DNA of 64,000 bases from Streptomyces sp. MNU76 (GCF_020982545.1 NZ_JAJKLK010000001.1:930001-994000), one strand, 5' to 3'; counted from the stretch's first letter, positions 25,850 through 34,294 are shown. The notes: generated by a model not told the origin, from the letters alone. Numbers and translations are program-made.

Positions 25850-26326
25850 TCATAGGTTCAGCTGCATCAGAGGGTCGGGCCTGCGCCGGAAGCCCATCGA
25901 CGCGTACAGGGGCTCGGCCTCGGCGGAGGCCGTCAGATGGACGTATCCGGCGCCGGCCTCGCGGAACCACTCGACGAGGGCCTCCATGCAGGCGCGCGCG
26001 TACCCCCGGCGTCGGCAGTCCGGGTCGGTGGCCACGCTGAAGACGTGGCCGACCGCGCCGCGCGGGTTGCCGGGCCTGCCGATCCGGTAGTCGACCGTCC
26101 CCACCACCAGCGCCGCCAGCGCGTCCGGGCGCTCCGGATGGTCGACGACGAAGGCCGCGAACTCCCTGTCTGCACCGTCGAGTCGGCGGCGCAGGACCGG
26201 CAGGGACTCCGTGTGCCAGTCGGTGGGACCGCCCGCTCCCGGGGGCGCCATCGAGTCGATCATCACCTGGCGCAGCCGGAGCACTTCGACCGCGTCCTCG
26301 GCCGTGGCACGTCGTACGAGACCCAT
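25850..26326 (-). CDS. GNAT family N-acetyltransferase
   Basis: 158 residues with the GNAT fold: N-terminal VRRATAEDAVEVLRLRQVM, then the acetyl-CoA binding motif VFSVATDPDCRRRGYARACMEAL near 95-117 (pattern RRRGYA), and the C-terminal strand YVHLTASAEAEPLYASMGFRRRP. Acetylates an unknown small molecule or peptide in the cytoplasm. Divergent from the MerR regulator gene. Confidence 0.88.
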   Translation of the reverse strand: MGLVRRATAEDAVEVLRLRQVMIDSMAPPGAGGPTDWHTESLPVLRRRLDGADREFAAFVVDHPERPDALAALVVGTVDYRIGRPGNPRGAVGHVFSVATDPDCRRRGYARACMEALVEWFREAGAGYVHLTASAEAEPLYASMGFRRRPDPLMQLNL

Positions 26327-26384
26327 GTCCGCACGCTAGCCAGCGGGTCGACGTCATGTCCCGGTGTTTTCTCTCCGGATTCGC

Positions 26385-26415
26385 TTGCTTCGAGCGCACT
26401 CCAGGGTTTTAGCGT
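26385..26415 (+). promoter_or_regulatory. MerR-type promoter with 19-bp spacer, leaderless start
   Basis: TTGCTT (26385-26390) and TAGCGT (26410-26415) are separated by 19 bases, the long spacer typical of promoters activated by DNA twisting by MerR proteins. The spacer contains a CTTCGAGCGCACTCCAGG dyad. The predicted start of transcription is at or within a base or two of the merR ATG (26423), implying a leaderless mRNA. Confidence 0.65.
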
Positions 26416-26422
26416 GGTGGTC

Positions 26423-26917
26423 ATGACGGTGATGGAGACCACGAGTACGACGAGTGTCGAGAGTGCCGACGGTGCTGCCGGTACCGACAGGTGCGCCGGT
26501 CCGCCGCTCAAGCCGCGTCGGCCGGACGGGCAGGACAGATACACGATCAGCGAGGTGGTCGACCTCACCGGGCTGACGGCGCACACCCTGCGCTGGTACG
26601 AGCGGATCGGGCTGATGCCGCACATCGACCGCTCCCACACCGGCCAGCGCCGCTACCGCAACCGCGACCTCGACTGGCTCGACCTCGTGGGCAAGCTCCG
26701 GCTCACCGGCATGCCGGTGGCCGACATGGTCCGCTACGCCGAGCTGGTGCGCGAGGGCGACCACACCTACACCGAGCGCTTCGACCTGCTCAAGTCGACC
26801 CGGGACGACGTCCTGTCCCGGATCGCCGAGCTCCAGGACACCCTGAACGTGCTCGACCGCAAGATCAACTTCTACGCTGACGCCGGGCGCGCCCTGGCGT
26901 CGGAGAGGGCCTCATGA
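26423..26917 (+). CDS. MerR family transcriptional regulator
   Basis: 164 residues from ATG 26423. A 38-residue Ser/Thr/Asp-rich N-terminal extension precedes the MerR winged helix: YTISEVVDLTGLTAHTLRWYERIGLMP at about 40-66, then RRYRNRDLDWLDLVGKLRLTGMPVADM. A C-terminal coiled coil (STRDDVLSRIAELQDTLNVLDRKI) mediates dimerisation. No cysteine ligands are present, so it is not a metal sensor; an organic or redox signal is more likely. It overlaps the aldo/keto reductase by ATGA and is preceded by a 19-bp-spacer promoter, so it is expected to activate the operon and itself. Confidence 0.92.
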   Translation: MTVMETTSTTSVESADGAAGTDRCAGPPLKPRRPDGQDRYTISEVVDLTGLTAHTLRWYERIGLMPHIDRSHTGQRRYRNRDLDWLDLVGKLRLTGMPVADMVRYAELVREGDHTYTERFDLLKSTRDDVLSRIAELQDTLNVLDRKINFYADAGRALASERAS

Positions 26918-27939
26918 CGGACGGCGGGACGAACGGCACGATCGCGACGGCACGGCTGGGTGCGGGCGGCCCCGAGGTGGGCGTCCAGGGCCTCGGCTGC
27001 ATGGGCATGAGCTTCGCGTACGGCCCCTCGGACGCGGCGGAGTCCCGGGCCACCCTGGAGCGCGCGCTGGAACTGGGTGTCACGCTCTACGACACGGCCC
27101 ACGCGTACGGCGCCGGGGAGAACGAGCGGTTCCTCTCCCCGTTCTTCAAGGCACACCGTGACGAGGTCGTCGTCGCCACCAAGTTCGGTCTGGCGATCGA
27201 CCCCGACGACCCGACGAAACGGATCATCCGCAACGACGCCGCCCACATCCGGGAGTCCGTCGAGGGAAGCCTGCGCCGTCTCGACGTCGACGTGATCGAC
27301 CTCTACTACATGCACCGGCGCGACGTGGGCGTGCCCATCGAGGAGACGGTCGGCGTGATGGCCGAGCTGGTCCGCGAGGGCAAGGTCAAGCAGCTGGGCC
27401 TGAGCGAGGTCACGGCAGCCGAACTGCGCACCGCCCACGCCGTGCACCCCATCGCCGCGCTCCAGTCCGAGTGGTCGCTGTTCAGCCGTGACATCGAGGC
27501 GAACGTGGTCCCCACGGCCCGCGAGCTGGGCGTCACCCTGGTCGCCTATTCCCCGCTCGGCCGGGGCTTCCTCACCGGTTCCTTCGCCAAGGCGGAGGAC
27601 CTCACCGCCGACGACTTCCGCCGCCAGCAGCCCCGCTTCACCGGCGAGAACGCCGAGGCCAACGCGGCCCTCCTGACCCCGATCCGCGAGGTCGCCGCCT
27701 CCCACGGCGCCACCCTGGGCCAGACGGCCCTGGCCTGGGTCCACCAGCAGTCGGCGGTGCACGGCCTCCCGGTCGTCCCGATCCCGGGCACCCGCAAGCC
27801 GGCAAGGGTGGAGGAGAACGCGGCGGCGACGAGGATCGTCCTGGGCGAGGAGGACATGACCCTCCTGGAACCGATAGCGGCAAAGGTGGCAGGCAACCGC
27901 TACGCGGACATGCGCTTCACGTCGGCGGGCAGGGAGTAG
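26914..27939 (+). CDS. Aldo/keto reductase
   Basis: 341 residues; start ATG overlaps the merR stop (ATGA), giving translational coupling. It shows the AKR barrel signatures: GLGCMGMSFAYG, LYDTAHAYGAGENE with catalytic Asp and Tyr near 60, Lys in VVATKFGLAI near 91 and His in YYMHRRD near 134. C-terminal IPGTRKPARVEENAAA binds NADPH. Closest to the AKR13/YakC-type group acting on aldehydes. Together with the MerR protein it probably forms a small carbonyl-stress operon. Confidence 0.93.
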   Translation: MTDGGTNGTIATARLGAGGPEVGVQGLGCMGMSFAYGPSDAAESRATLERALELGVTLYDTAHAYGAGENERFLSPFFKAHRDEVVVATKFGLAIDPDDPTKRIIRNDAAHIRESVEGSLRRLDVDVIDLYYMHRRDVGVPIEETVGVMAELVREGKVKQLGLSEVTAAELRTAHAVHPIAALQSEWSLFSRDIEANVVPTARELGVTLVAYSPLGRGFLTGSFAKAEDLTADDFRRQQPRFTGENAEANAALLTPIREVAASHGATLGQTALAWVHQQSAVHGLPVVPIPGTRKPARVEENAAATRIVLGEEDMTLLEPIAAKVAGNRYADMRFTSAGRE

Positions 27940-27975
27940 GGCCGACTTCTCAGGCGGGGGTACTGCAGCAGGGTC

Positions 27976-28022
27976 AGGGGCGCGGGGCTGTGTCGATGTG
28001 CGGCTCCGCCGCGTGGGCGCGA
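27976..28022. repeat. Dispersed intergenic repeat, copy 4
   Basis: AGGGGCGCGGGGCTGTGTCG, then hairpin GCGGC-TCC-GCCGC and GCGTGGGCGCGAC. It lies 37 bases after the aldo/keto reductase gene, before the convergent DUF4429 gene. Almost identical to copy 2. Confidence 0.75.
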
Positions 28023-28075
28023 CAAGCCACGACGCACCGTCAGTGCGGAACGGCGCTCCCCCGAACCGCGGTCCG

Positions 28076-28945
28076 CTAAAGCTCCGCCAGCAACTCCGCC
28101 TTCTTCACACTGAACTCCTCATCCGTCACCAGCCCCGCCTCGTGCAACTCCCCCAGGTGCCGGATCCGGTCGGCGATGTCGGCCGGATCCCGCCGGGGCC
28201 CCGCCTCGACCGAAGCGGTGGCCGCACCCGCACCCCCCGCGGAGCGCACCGCGGCCAGGACCGCGGCGGCGAACGGCAACGACTCGTGCACCGGTCCGTA
28301 CCCCAGCCCGAACACGACCGAGGCCGGATCATGGTCCGGCTGAGCCGGACGCTCCCCGGCGGCCTCCCGCCGCAGCAACCGCAGGTACCCCTCGAAGAGC
28401 TCCGGCGACCGCCACTCGACCCCACCGAGCGCACTCACCGGAAAACTCTGGTCCCCGGCCTTCCACTTCGCCGACGACGCCCCCGTCCAGAACCACCGGA
28501 ACGACACCGAGCGCCCGTCGAACGACGCCTTCCCGTCGTACGCCTTGAACTGCAACGGCGCCTCGGGCGCGGCCACCAGGAACCGTTCCGCCGGCCCGGT
28601 CTCGGTCAACCGGGACCGCAGCTCGTCGGCGTAGTACTCCGCGAGCGTCTCCCGCTCGACCGGCAGCACCAGCCGGTACGGGTCGGAGCCCTCCTTGAGC
28701 TGGTCCGCCGCCGCCTCCATCAGCGGATCGGCGCCCGGCCGCGGCACGGCACGCAGGACGACGGTGCCCCGCTTCCCGGGTGTCAGTGAGACCCCCGCGA
28801 TCGCCTCCAGGGGGATGCGCCGTTCACCGAGCGCCTGGAAGAGCTTCGGCGTACGAATCCCCCGTTCGAAGCGGATGAGGACGGAGTCGGACTCGAACTC
28901 CCAGGCGGCTTGAAATCCGGCCAGTACGTCACCCATGCGGCTCAT
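28076..28945 (-). CDS. DUF4429 protein with C-terminal SHOCT domain
   Basis: 289 residues from ATG 28945 (MSRMGDVLAGFQAAWEFES); ATG 28936 is equally possible and neither has a strong ribosome binding site. Two PH-like DUF4429 repeats are visible, each with the pattern of a Ser/Phe/Arg-rich strand followed by PLEAIAGVSLTPGKRG (residues about 45-65) and PVSALGGVEWRSPELFEGYLRL (about 165-185). The tail ADRIRHLGELHEAGLVTDEEFSVKKAELL is a SHOCT domain, a short oligomerisation module. No membrane segment. Function unknown. Confidence 0.87.
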   Translation of the reverse strand: MSRMGDVLAGFQAAWEFESDSVLIRFERGIRTPKLFQALGERRIPLEAIAGVSLTPGKRGTVVLRAVPRPGADPLMEAAADQLKEGSDPYRLVLPVERETLAEYYADELRSRLTETGPAERFLVAAPEAPLQFKAYDGKASFDGRSVSFRWFWTGASSAKWKAGDQSFPVSALGGVEWRSPELFEGYLRLLRREAAGERPAQPDHDPASVVFGLGYGPVHESLPFAAAVLAAVRSAGGAGAATASVEAGPRRDPADIADRIRHLGELHEAGLVTDEEFSVKKAELLAEL

Positions 28946-29011
28946 CGTATGCGGGCGACGCGGGGAAGTCCCGACCGAGGCGAACCGCACTTTTACCCCC
29001 CTCTACGCGCG

Positions 29012-30220
29012 TCAGGCCGCAGCGCTGTCGGACAGACCTGTCAGACACGCCTCGTTCTCCGGCGCACACCGCACCGACTCGTACGCGCCGATGCCGATCT
29101 CGGCGAAGTTGTGCAGGCTCTCGGTGCCCGGCTCGAAATAGCCGCTGTGTCCCTGGGCGTCGGCTGCCGACAGGATGCGCGCCCCGAACTCCGTGGAGAC
29201 CGGGTCGGCGCCGTGGCCGAGCCCGCCGACCTCCAGGTAGGGCACGTCCCGGACCCAGTCGTCGGCGTCCCGCATGGCCCACACCCGGGCCGCCGTCCGC
29301 AGTTGCCGGACCGACTCGGCGCGCATGCCGGGGCTGCCCGCGACCGCGATGTCGGTGACTCGTGACGGCAGCGAGCGCGCGGCGACCCCGCACACCACGG
29401 AGCCGTAGCTGTGGCACACCAGCGCGACGGTGGAGCCGCCGGGCAGGCTCCGCACCAGCGCGTTCAGCCGGACCGAGCCCTGTTCGGCCCGCAGCGCGGT
29501 CGCCGAGTCCAGGCCCAGGCCGTCGGGCGCGGTGTAGTCGGCCCAGGCGATGACGGCCGTACGCGTCCCGCGGCTCGCCGCGCGCTCCGCGTCGTAGAGC
29601 GACTCGGCCATGCCGACGGGGGCGGAGTACCGGCGGTTGGTGCGCTGGAAGTTGATCACGTTGGTGTCGACGCCGGGGACGACGACGGAGACGCGCTCGG
29701 CCTTGTCGAGGTCGCCGAAGACCTCGGCGACCCGGCCGTTGCCCTCGGGGTCGAACGCGAGGATGTGCCGTTTCTTCACGGCCAGCATGTCGAAGCGGTG
29801 CATCCGGCGGCCGGCCTCGTGCCGGCCGATCTCGGAGAGCCGCTTGTCGTGCGTGCGTTCCCGTTCGTGCCGGCTCTGCTGTTTGAGCGCGATGCGGTTG
29901 GCCCGGTACCGCAGTTCCACGGGCGCGCCGTTCATGTTGCCGACGGCGAGTGGATAGCGGTGGGCGAGCCGGGTGCGCTGGGGCGCGGTGAGCGAGGCGA
30001 AGAAGGCCGCCAGGCGGTGCGGGGACGATTCGGCGTCCGGCAGTTCACGGCCGTCGAGGTGTCCGCTCTGCCACGCGGAGAGCGACGCCTGGAGCGGCGA
30101 CTTCTCTCGGTGGCTGCGGATCGCGGTCCAGCCGGTGGTCGCCAGCATCACGAAAACCACGGCCAGCGCCAGGAGTGCGCGCCAGACGTTCAGTTGCGGG
30201 GAGGAGTCGAAGGAAGTCAC
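29012..30220 (-). CDS. Alpha/beta hydrolase, DUF1023 family, membrane-anchored
   Basis: 402 residues. An N-terminal membrane segment (LNVWRALLALAVVFVMLATTGWTAI, residues 10-35) anchors the protein outside the membrane. The DUF1023 alpha/beta hydrolase follows, with GNMNGAPVELRYRANRIAL near 92, VVVPGVDTNVINF near 175 and the nucleophile elbow VCHSYGSVVCG near 270 (Ser in HSYGS). A late His in GHSGYF could complete the triad. Found widely in actinobacteria as a secreted or surface esterase; substrate unknown. Confidence 0.85.
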   Translation of the reverse strand: MTSFDSSPQLNVWRALLALAVVFVMLATTGWTAIRSHREKSPLQASLSAWQSGHLDGRELPDAESSPHRLAAFFASLTAPQRTRLAHRYPLAVGNMNGAPVELRYRANRIALKQQSRHERERTHDKRLSEIGRHEAGRRMHRFDMLAVKKRHILAFDPEGNGRVAEVFGDLDKAERVSVVVPGVDTNVINFQRTNRRYSAPVGMAESLYDAERAASRGTRTAVIAWADYTAPDGLGLDSATALRAEQGSVRLNALVRSLPGGSTVALVCHSYGSVVCGVAARSLPSRVTDIAVAGSPGMRAESVRQLRTAARVWAMRDADDWVRDVPYLEVGGLGHGADPVSTEFGARILSAADAQGHSGYFEPGTESLHNFAEIGIGAYESVRCAPENEACLTGLSDSAAA

Positions 30221-30344
30221 TGAAAGGACACACTAAGAGAACGGATGGGTCTCGCGTTAACCGAGTGAGCGGGATCACGTTTCGATCACGCCCGTTCCGT
30301 ACGGTGCGCAGAGAAGGTCCCGTTGATGCCCGTGCTGGCGCATT

Positions 30345-31001
30345 TCAGTCAGTGCGCCACTTTTCGGCCAACGAGGGGCGCAGGGCGTCCAGGTGTGCGG
30401 CGGTCAGCTCGCGCATCGCCTCCATGCTGAGGTCGCCGCCCAGCGCCCACAGCCGCTCTGTGACGCGCATGACACCGGCGAACACCGCCACCGCCACGCG
30501 CGGCCGGGGGTCGGTCTCCATGTCCAGCCCCTCGCGCTCGGCGATGATCCGCTCGATCTGCCGCCCCACCTCGTCCGCCCTGCGCAGATGCGCGGCCAGC
30601 AGCGCGGGCGTCGACTCGACCATGCCGTACGCGCGCAGGTGGAGGTCGAGCGGAACGACCTGGCCGACGGCCGCGCCGAAGGCGTCCCAGCCCTCCAGGA
30701 CGGCGTTGCGCATCGCCTCCAGCGGGGCCTCGTGCGCGGGCCGGGCGCGCACGGCCGCCAGGAAGTGCTCGTGGGTGAGGCTCACGACCGCGAGCGCGGC
30801 CTCCTCCTTGCCCGCGAAGTAGCGGAAGAAGGTGCGCTGCGACACGTCGACGGCCTCGGCGATCTCGTCGACCGTCGTCGCCTCGTACCCCCGCGTGGTG
30901 AACAACTCCAGAGCCGCCCGCAGCAGCGCGTCATGGGTGCGCTGCTTCTTCCGCTCGCGCAGCCCGGGCCGCTCGTCCGCCGTCGCCGTCGCAGTGTCCA
31001 T
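30345..31001 (-). CDS. TetR family transcriptional regulator
   Basis: 218 residues. The helix-turn-helix near residues 15-60 reads RTHDALLRAALELFTTRGYEATTVDEIAEAVDVSQRTFFRYFAGKEE, a textbook TetR domain of the subgroup with a RTFFRYF recognition helix. The C-terminal half is a helical ligand-binding domain. Divergent from the MFS exporter gene; an inverted repeat between them (31039-31077) is a likely shared operator, so the protein is inferred to repress drug efflux. Confidence 0.92.
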   Translation of the reverse strand: MDTATATADERPGLRERKKQRTHDALLRAALELFTTRGYEATTVDEIAEAVDVSQRTFFRYFAGKEEAALAVVSLTHEHFLAAVRARPAHEAPLEAMRNAVLEGWDAFGAAVGQVVPLDLHLRAYGMVESTPALLAAHLRRADEVGRQIERIIAEREGLDMETDPRPRVAVAVFAGVMRVTERLWALGGDLSMEAMRELTAAHLDALRPSLAEKWRTD

Positions 31002-31038
31002 GAACCCTCGTCTCCACCCGCCCCTGCGGCGAGTGACG

Positions 31039-31077
31039 TGACAGTTACCGACTTGTGAATTGGTTTGTCAACTGTCA
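31039..31077. promoter_or_regulatory. Inverted repeat in TetR/MFS divergent promoter
   Basis: TGACAGTT (31039-31046) and AACTGTCA (31070-31077) are exact complements 23 bases apart. TGTCA recurs three times between 31067 and 31087 and a TTGTCA at 31066-31071 can serve as the exporter's -35. The layout fits two TetR dimers covering the promoter. Confidence 0.55.
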
Positions 31078-31101
31078 GTGGCTGTCATTAGCCTCGCACG
31101 C

Positions 31102-32727
31102 ATGACTAGTCAGACCACTGTCGACAAGACGGGACCGGGGGACAAGACGCCAGACGTCCCGTCGGACCCGACGACGAACCAGGGCCGGGGCCTGCGCGGC
31201 CATCCCTGGTTCACCCTCCTCACCGTGGCCGTCGGCGTCATGATGGTCGCCCTCGACGGCACCATCGTGGCGATCGCCAACCCGGCCATCGCGAAGGATC
31301 TGGGTGCCACCTGGGCCGATGTCCAGTGGATCACCAACGCGTACTTCCTCGCCCTCGCCGTCACGCTCATCACCGCGGGCAAGCTGGGCGACCGCTTCGG
31401 CCACCGCCAGACCTTCCTCATAGGCGTGGTCGGCTTCGCCGCCGCCTCCGGGGCCATCGGCCTGTCGAACTCGGTCGCCTTCGTGGTGACCTTCCGTGTC
31501 TTCCAGGGCCTGTTCGGCGCGCTGCTGATGCCCGCCGCGCTCGGCCTGCTGCGCGCCACGTTCCCCGCCGAGAAGCTGAACATGGCGATCGGCATCTGGG
31601 GCATGGTCATCGGCGCCTCCACCGCGGGCGGCCCGATCCTCGGCGGCTTCCTGGTGGAGAACGTCAGCTGGCAGTCGGTGTTCTGGATCAACGTCCCGGT
31701 CGGCGTCCTCGCCGTGGCCCTGGGCGCCTGGATCCTGCTGGACCACCGCGCCGAGAACGCCCCGCGCTCCTTCGACGTGCTGGGCATCGCTCTGCTGTCC
31801 GGAGCGATGTTCTGCCTGGTCTGGGCGCTCATCAAGGCCCCGGAGTGGGGCTGGGGCGACGCGCAGACCTGGACCTTCCTGGTCGTCTCGGTCGTCGGCT
31901 TCGCCCTCTTCGCCCTCTGGGAGACGAAGGTGAAGGAGCCGCTCATCCCGCTGGCCCTCTTCCGTTCCGTACCGCTCTCGGCGGGTGTCGTCCTGATGGT
32001 CCTGATGGCCATCGCCTTCATGGGCGGCCTGTTCTTCGTGACGTTCTACCTCCAGAACGTGCACGGCATGAGCCCCATCGACGCGGGTCTGCACCTGCTC
32101 CCGCTCACCGGCATGATGATCGTCGGCTCGCCCCTGGCCGGCGCGCTGATCACCAAAGCGGGACCGCGTATCCCGCTGGCCGGCGGTATGGCCTGCACCG
32201 CGATCGCCATGTACGGCATGTCGACCCTGGAGACGGACACGGGCAGCGCAGTGATGTCCCTCTGGTTCGCCCTGCTCGGCCTCGGCCTCGCCCCGGTGAT
32301 GGTCGGCGCCACCGAGGTCATCGTCGGCAACGCGCCGCTGGAGCTGTCCGGCGTCGCCGGCGGTCTCCAGCAGGCCGCCATGCAGATCGGCGGCAGCCTC
32401 GGTACGGCCGTACTGGGCGCCGTGATGACGTCCAAGGTGGACAGCGACTTCGCGGGCAACTGGAAGGACGCGGGGCTCCCGCCGCTCGACGAGGCGCAGC
32501 TCGCCCAGGCCAAGCAGGCGGTCCAGCAGGGCGCGGCCCCCGTCGCCGAGGGCACCCCGACGGAGATCGCCGCGAAGATCACCACGGTCGCGCACGACAC
32601 GTTCATCTCCGGCATGAGCCTGGCGTCCCTGGTCGCCGCCGGGGTGGCCGCGGTCGCCGTCCTCGTGGCGTTCCTGACCAAGCGCGGCGCGAACGCCGAG
32701 GCGGGTGCCGGAGCGGCGCACATCTAA
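31102..32727 (+). CDS. MFS drug transporter, DHA2 (EmrB/QacA) family, 14 TM segments
   Basis: 541 residues from ATG 31102. It has the DHA2 signatures: motif C-like VAVGVMMVALDGTIVAIANPAIAKDLG near 35-60, motif A GKLGDRFGHRQTF near 93 and WITNAYFLALAVTL. Fourteen hydrophobic segments are evident between residues 35 and 530. A C-terminal extracytoplasmic loop (residues about 450-495) precedes the last helix. Acts as a proton-driven multidrug exporter. The divergent TetR gene and inverted repeat indicate drug-inducible control. Substrates not known. Confidence 0.93.
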   Translation: MTSQTTVDKTGPGDKTPDVPSDPTTNQGRGLRGHPWFTLLTVAVGVMMVALDGTIVAIANPAIAKDLGATWADVQWITNAYFLALAVTLITAGKLGDRFGHRQTFLIGVVGFAAASGAIGLSNSVAFVVTFRVFQGLFGALLMPAALGLLRATFPAEKLNMAIGIWGMVIGASTAGGPILGGFLVENVSWQSVFWINVPVGVLAVALGAWILLDHRAENAPRSFDVLGIALLSGAMFCLVWALIKAPEWGWGDAQTWTFLVVSVVGFALFALWETKVKEPLIPLALFRSVPLSAGVVLMVLMAIAFMGGLFFVTFYLQNVHGMSPIDAGLHLLPLTGMMIVGSPLAGALITKAGPRIPLAGGMACTAIAMYGMSTLETDTGSAVMSLWFALLGLGLAPVMVGATEVIVGNAPLELSGVAGGLQQAAMQIGGSLGTAVLGAVMTSKVDSDFAGNWKDAGLPPLDEAQLAQAKQAVQQGAAPVAEGTPTEIAAKITTVAHDTFISGMSLASLVAAGVAAVAVLVAFLTKRGANAEAGAGAAHI

Positions 32728-32887
32728 CAGCTCCGCCACTGCTTCACGCGCGGGTTTCCGCCCGCGTTCGCCTATCAGGGTGACAACGCTGAAGATCGCT
32801 TCCACCCGGTGCGCGCCGCAGGTCACAGTGGGTCAAGTCCTCCGCACTGCATGGTCGTTCGACTGCGGAGCGACCCGGGGGTCTGCG

Positions 32888-32914
32888 GCGCGCTGCCGGA
32901 GGGGGGCAGCGCGC
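32888..32914. terminator. Strong GC hairpin downstream of MFS gene
   Basis: GCGCGCTGCC (32888-32897) and GGCAGCGCGC (32905-32914), exact 10-bp stem with a 7-base loop. It lies 160 bases after the exporter stop in an otherwise gene-free stretch and may be its terminator. Confidence 0.55.
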
Positions 32915-33011
32915 AGGCGGCTCCGCCAACTCTCCCTGGTTTCAACCACTCCGCCGGGGTACTCGCCATCTCGTACTCGAACTGACCGCGAGGTTCAGGG
33001 AGTTGTTGACT

Positions 33012-33317
33012 ATGGCGGGCTTCGGACACGGTACGCGCAGGCACCCCCGCTCACGTGGCCGGACGTGGTCACGGACCGGGCCGGATCGCGCGACCCTCGG
33101 GATCATCGGAGTCATCTGCGCGGTCGCCGGATTCTTCGTCCTGGGCATCGTCCTGGGACCCGTGGCGGTCCTCTGCGGCTGGCTGGCCATGAACCGCACC
33201 TGGTCCGGCGCCCGCCCCGTCCCCGCGATCATCGCGGTCGTTCTGGGTGCGATCGACACGATCCTGGCGATCATCTGGCTCGCGGGTGTGACGGGGCCGG
33301 GAACGGGTCTCGTCTGA
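33012..33317 (+). CDS. Small DUF4190-type membrane protein
   Basis: 101 residues from ATG 33012, with GGGAG nine bases upstream. A basic, Arg/Gly-rich N-terminal tail of about 30 residues is followed by two membrane helices: ATLGIIGVICAVAGFFVLGIVLGPVAVLCGWLAM (about 31-62) and VPAIIAVVLGAIDTILAIIWLAG (about 72-94). This is the DUF4190 pattern, common and uncharacterised in actinobacteria. It ends 12 bases before a long inverted repeat that probably terminates transcription. Confidence 0.8.
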   Translation: MAGFGHGTRRHPRSRGRTWSRTGPDRATLGIIGVICAVAGFFVLGIVLGPVAVLCGWLAMNRTWSGARPVPAIIAVVLGAIDTILAIIWLAGVTGPGTGLV

Positions 33318-33328
33318 GCGTGCGGCCC

Positions 33329-33449
33329 GGTGGGGCTTCTCGCGCAGTTCCCCGCGCCCCTGAAAAAGCGGGGCTGCGCCCCTGCCTTTTCACGGCCCGC
33401 GAGGGCCGTGTCTTTTGGAGGCGCGGGGAACTGCGCGAGAAGCCCCACC
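33329..33449. repeat. 30-bp perfect inverted repeat with nested hairpins
   Basis: Left arm 33329-33358 (starts GGTGGGGCTTCTCGCGCAGT) and right arm 33420-33449 are exact complements over 30 bases. The 61-base loop contains two more hairpins: GGGGC-TGC-GCCCC near 33370-33382 and CACGGCCC/GGGCCGTG at 33391-33410. It lies between the convergent DUF4190-type and K+ channel genes and should act as a bidirectional terminator. The arms match the CGCGCAGTTCCCCGCGCC core seen at 38044, 47958 and 61260. Confidence 0.85.
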
Positions 33450-33492
33450 CAGCCGCACCCGACAACGCACCCCACCCCACCCCACCCCACCC

Positions 33493-34239
33493 TCACCCAC
33501 GTCCCTCCGGCACTCCCTTCAACGACGCCACCTCCGCCCGCAACAGCCGAACCTCCTCGGCAAGTTCCGTTATCGCGGCCGTCTGCCGCCGCTCCTCCGC
33601 GTCGTCCTTCTCGAACCGCGCTATGAACCACGCCGCGATGTTCGCGGTCACCACACCCAGCAGCGCGATCCCGGACAGCATCAGCCCGACCGCCAGCACC
33701 CGCCCCAGCCCGGTCGTCGGCGCGTGGTCCCCGTACCCCACGGTCGTCATCGTCGTGAACGACCACCACACCGCGTCGTCCAGCGTGTCGATGTTCCCGC
33801 CCGGCGCGTCCCGCTCCACGGACAGCACCGCCAGCGACCCGAACATCAGCAGCCCGAGGACCGCCCCGCCGACGTACGTCGTGAGCTTTATCTGCGACGC
33901 CATCCGCGCCCGCTGCCCGACCAGCAGCAGCGTCGCCACCAGCCGCAGCAGCCGCAGCGGCTGGATGACGGGCAGCACCACGGCCGCCAGGTCCAGCCAC
34001 CGTGTCCGGACGAACTCCCGGCGGCGTTCGGCGAGCGCCAGCCGGATCAGGTAGTCGAGCGCGAAGGCGCCCCACACCCCCCACTCGACGGCCTCACACC
34101 ACCACTCCACCTGGTCGCTCGCGTCCGGCCGCACGATCGGCACGGCGTACGCCACGGCGAACACTGCGGCCAGGCAGAACAGCGGCCGCTGTGTGTGCTT
34201 TTCCCAACGGACCTGAGCCGGTACCGATCGCTGCTTCAT
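33493..34239 (-). CDS. Potassium channel, voltage-sensor-like with single pore
   Basis: 248 residues from ATG 34239 (MKQRSVPAQVRWEKH). The selectivity filter TTMTTVGYGD is at about 162-171, preceded by pore helix DDAVWWSF and followed by the inner helix LAVGLMLSGIALLGVVTANIAAWFI. Four segments precede it (about 18-36, 47-70, 80-95 and 97-110); the fourth, LRLLRLVATLLLVGQRAR, carries spaced arginines like S4. A C-terminal coiled coil (AITELAEEVRLLRAEVASLK) would help tetramers form. Mediates K+ flux across the membrane, possibly voltage-modulated. Downstream of aceE but separated by a terminator. Confidence 0.9.
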   Translation of the reverse strand: MKQRSVPAQVRWEKHTQRPLFCLAAVFAVAYAVPIVRPDASDQVEWWCEAVEWGVWGAFALDYLIRLALAERRREFVRTRWLDLAAVVLPVIQPLRLLRLVATLLLVGQRARMASQIKLTTYVGGAVLGLLMFGSLAVLSVERDAPGGNIDTLDDAVWWSFTTMTTVGYGDHAPTTGLGRVLAVGLMLSGIALLGVVTANIAAWFIARFEKDDAEERRQTAAITELAEEVRLLRAEVASLKGVPEGRG

Positions 34240-34260
34240 GTCCGCATCGTAGGAAACGTG

Positions 34261-34294
34261 AAGGGGTGGTGAACCCACGGGTTCACCACCCCTT
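34261..34294 (-). terminator. aceE terminator, 15-bp perfect stem
   Basis: AAGGGGTGGTGAACC (34261-34275), loop CACG, and exact complement 34280-34294. It lies 40 bases beyond the aceE stop on the minus strand and before the K+ channel start. Confidence 0.9.
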
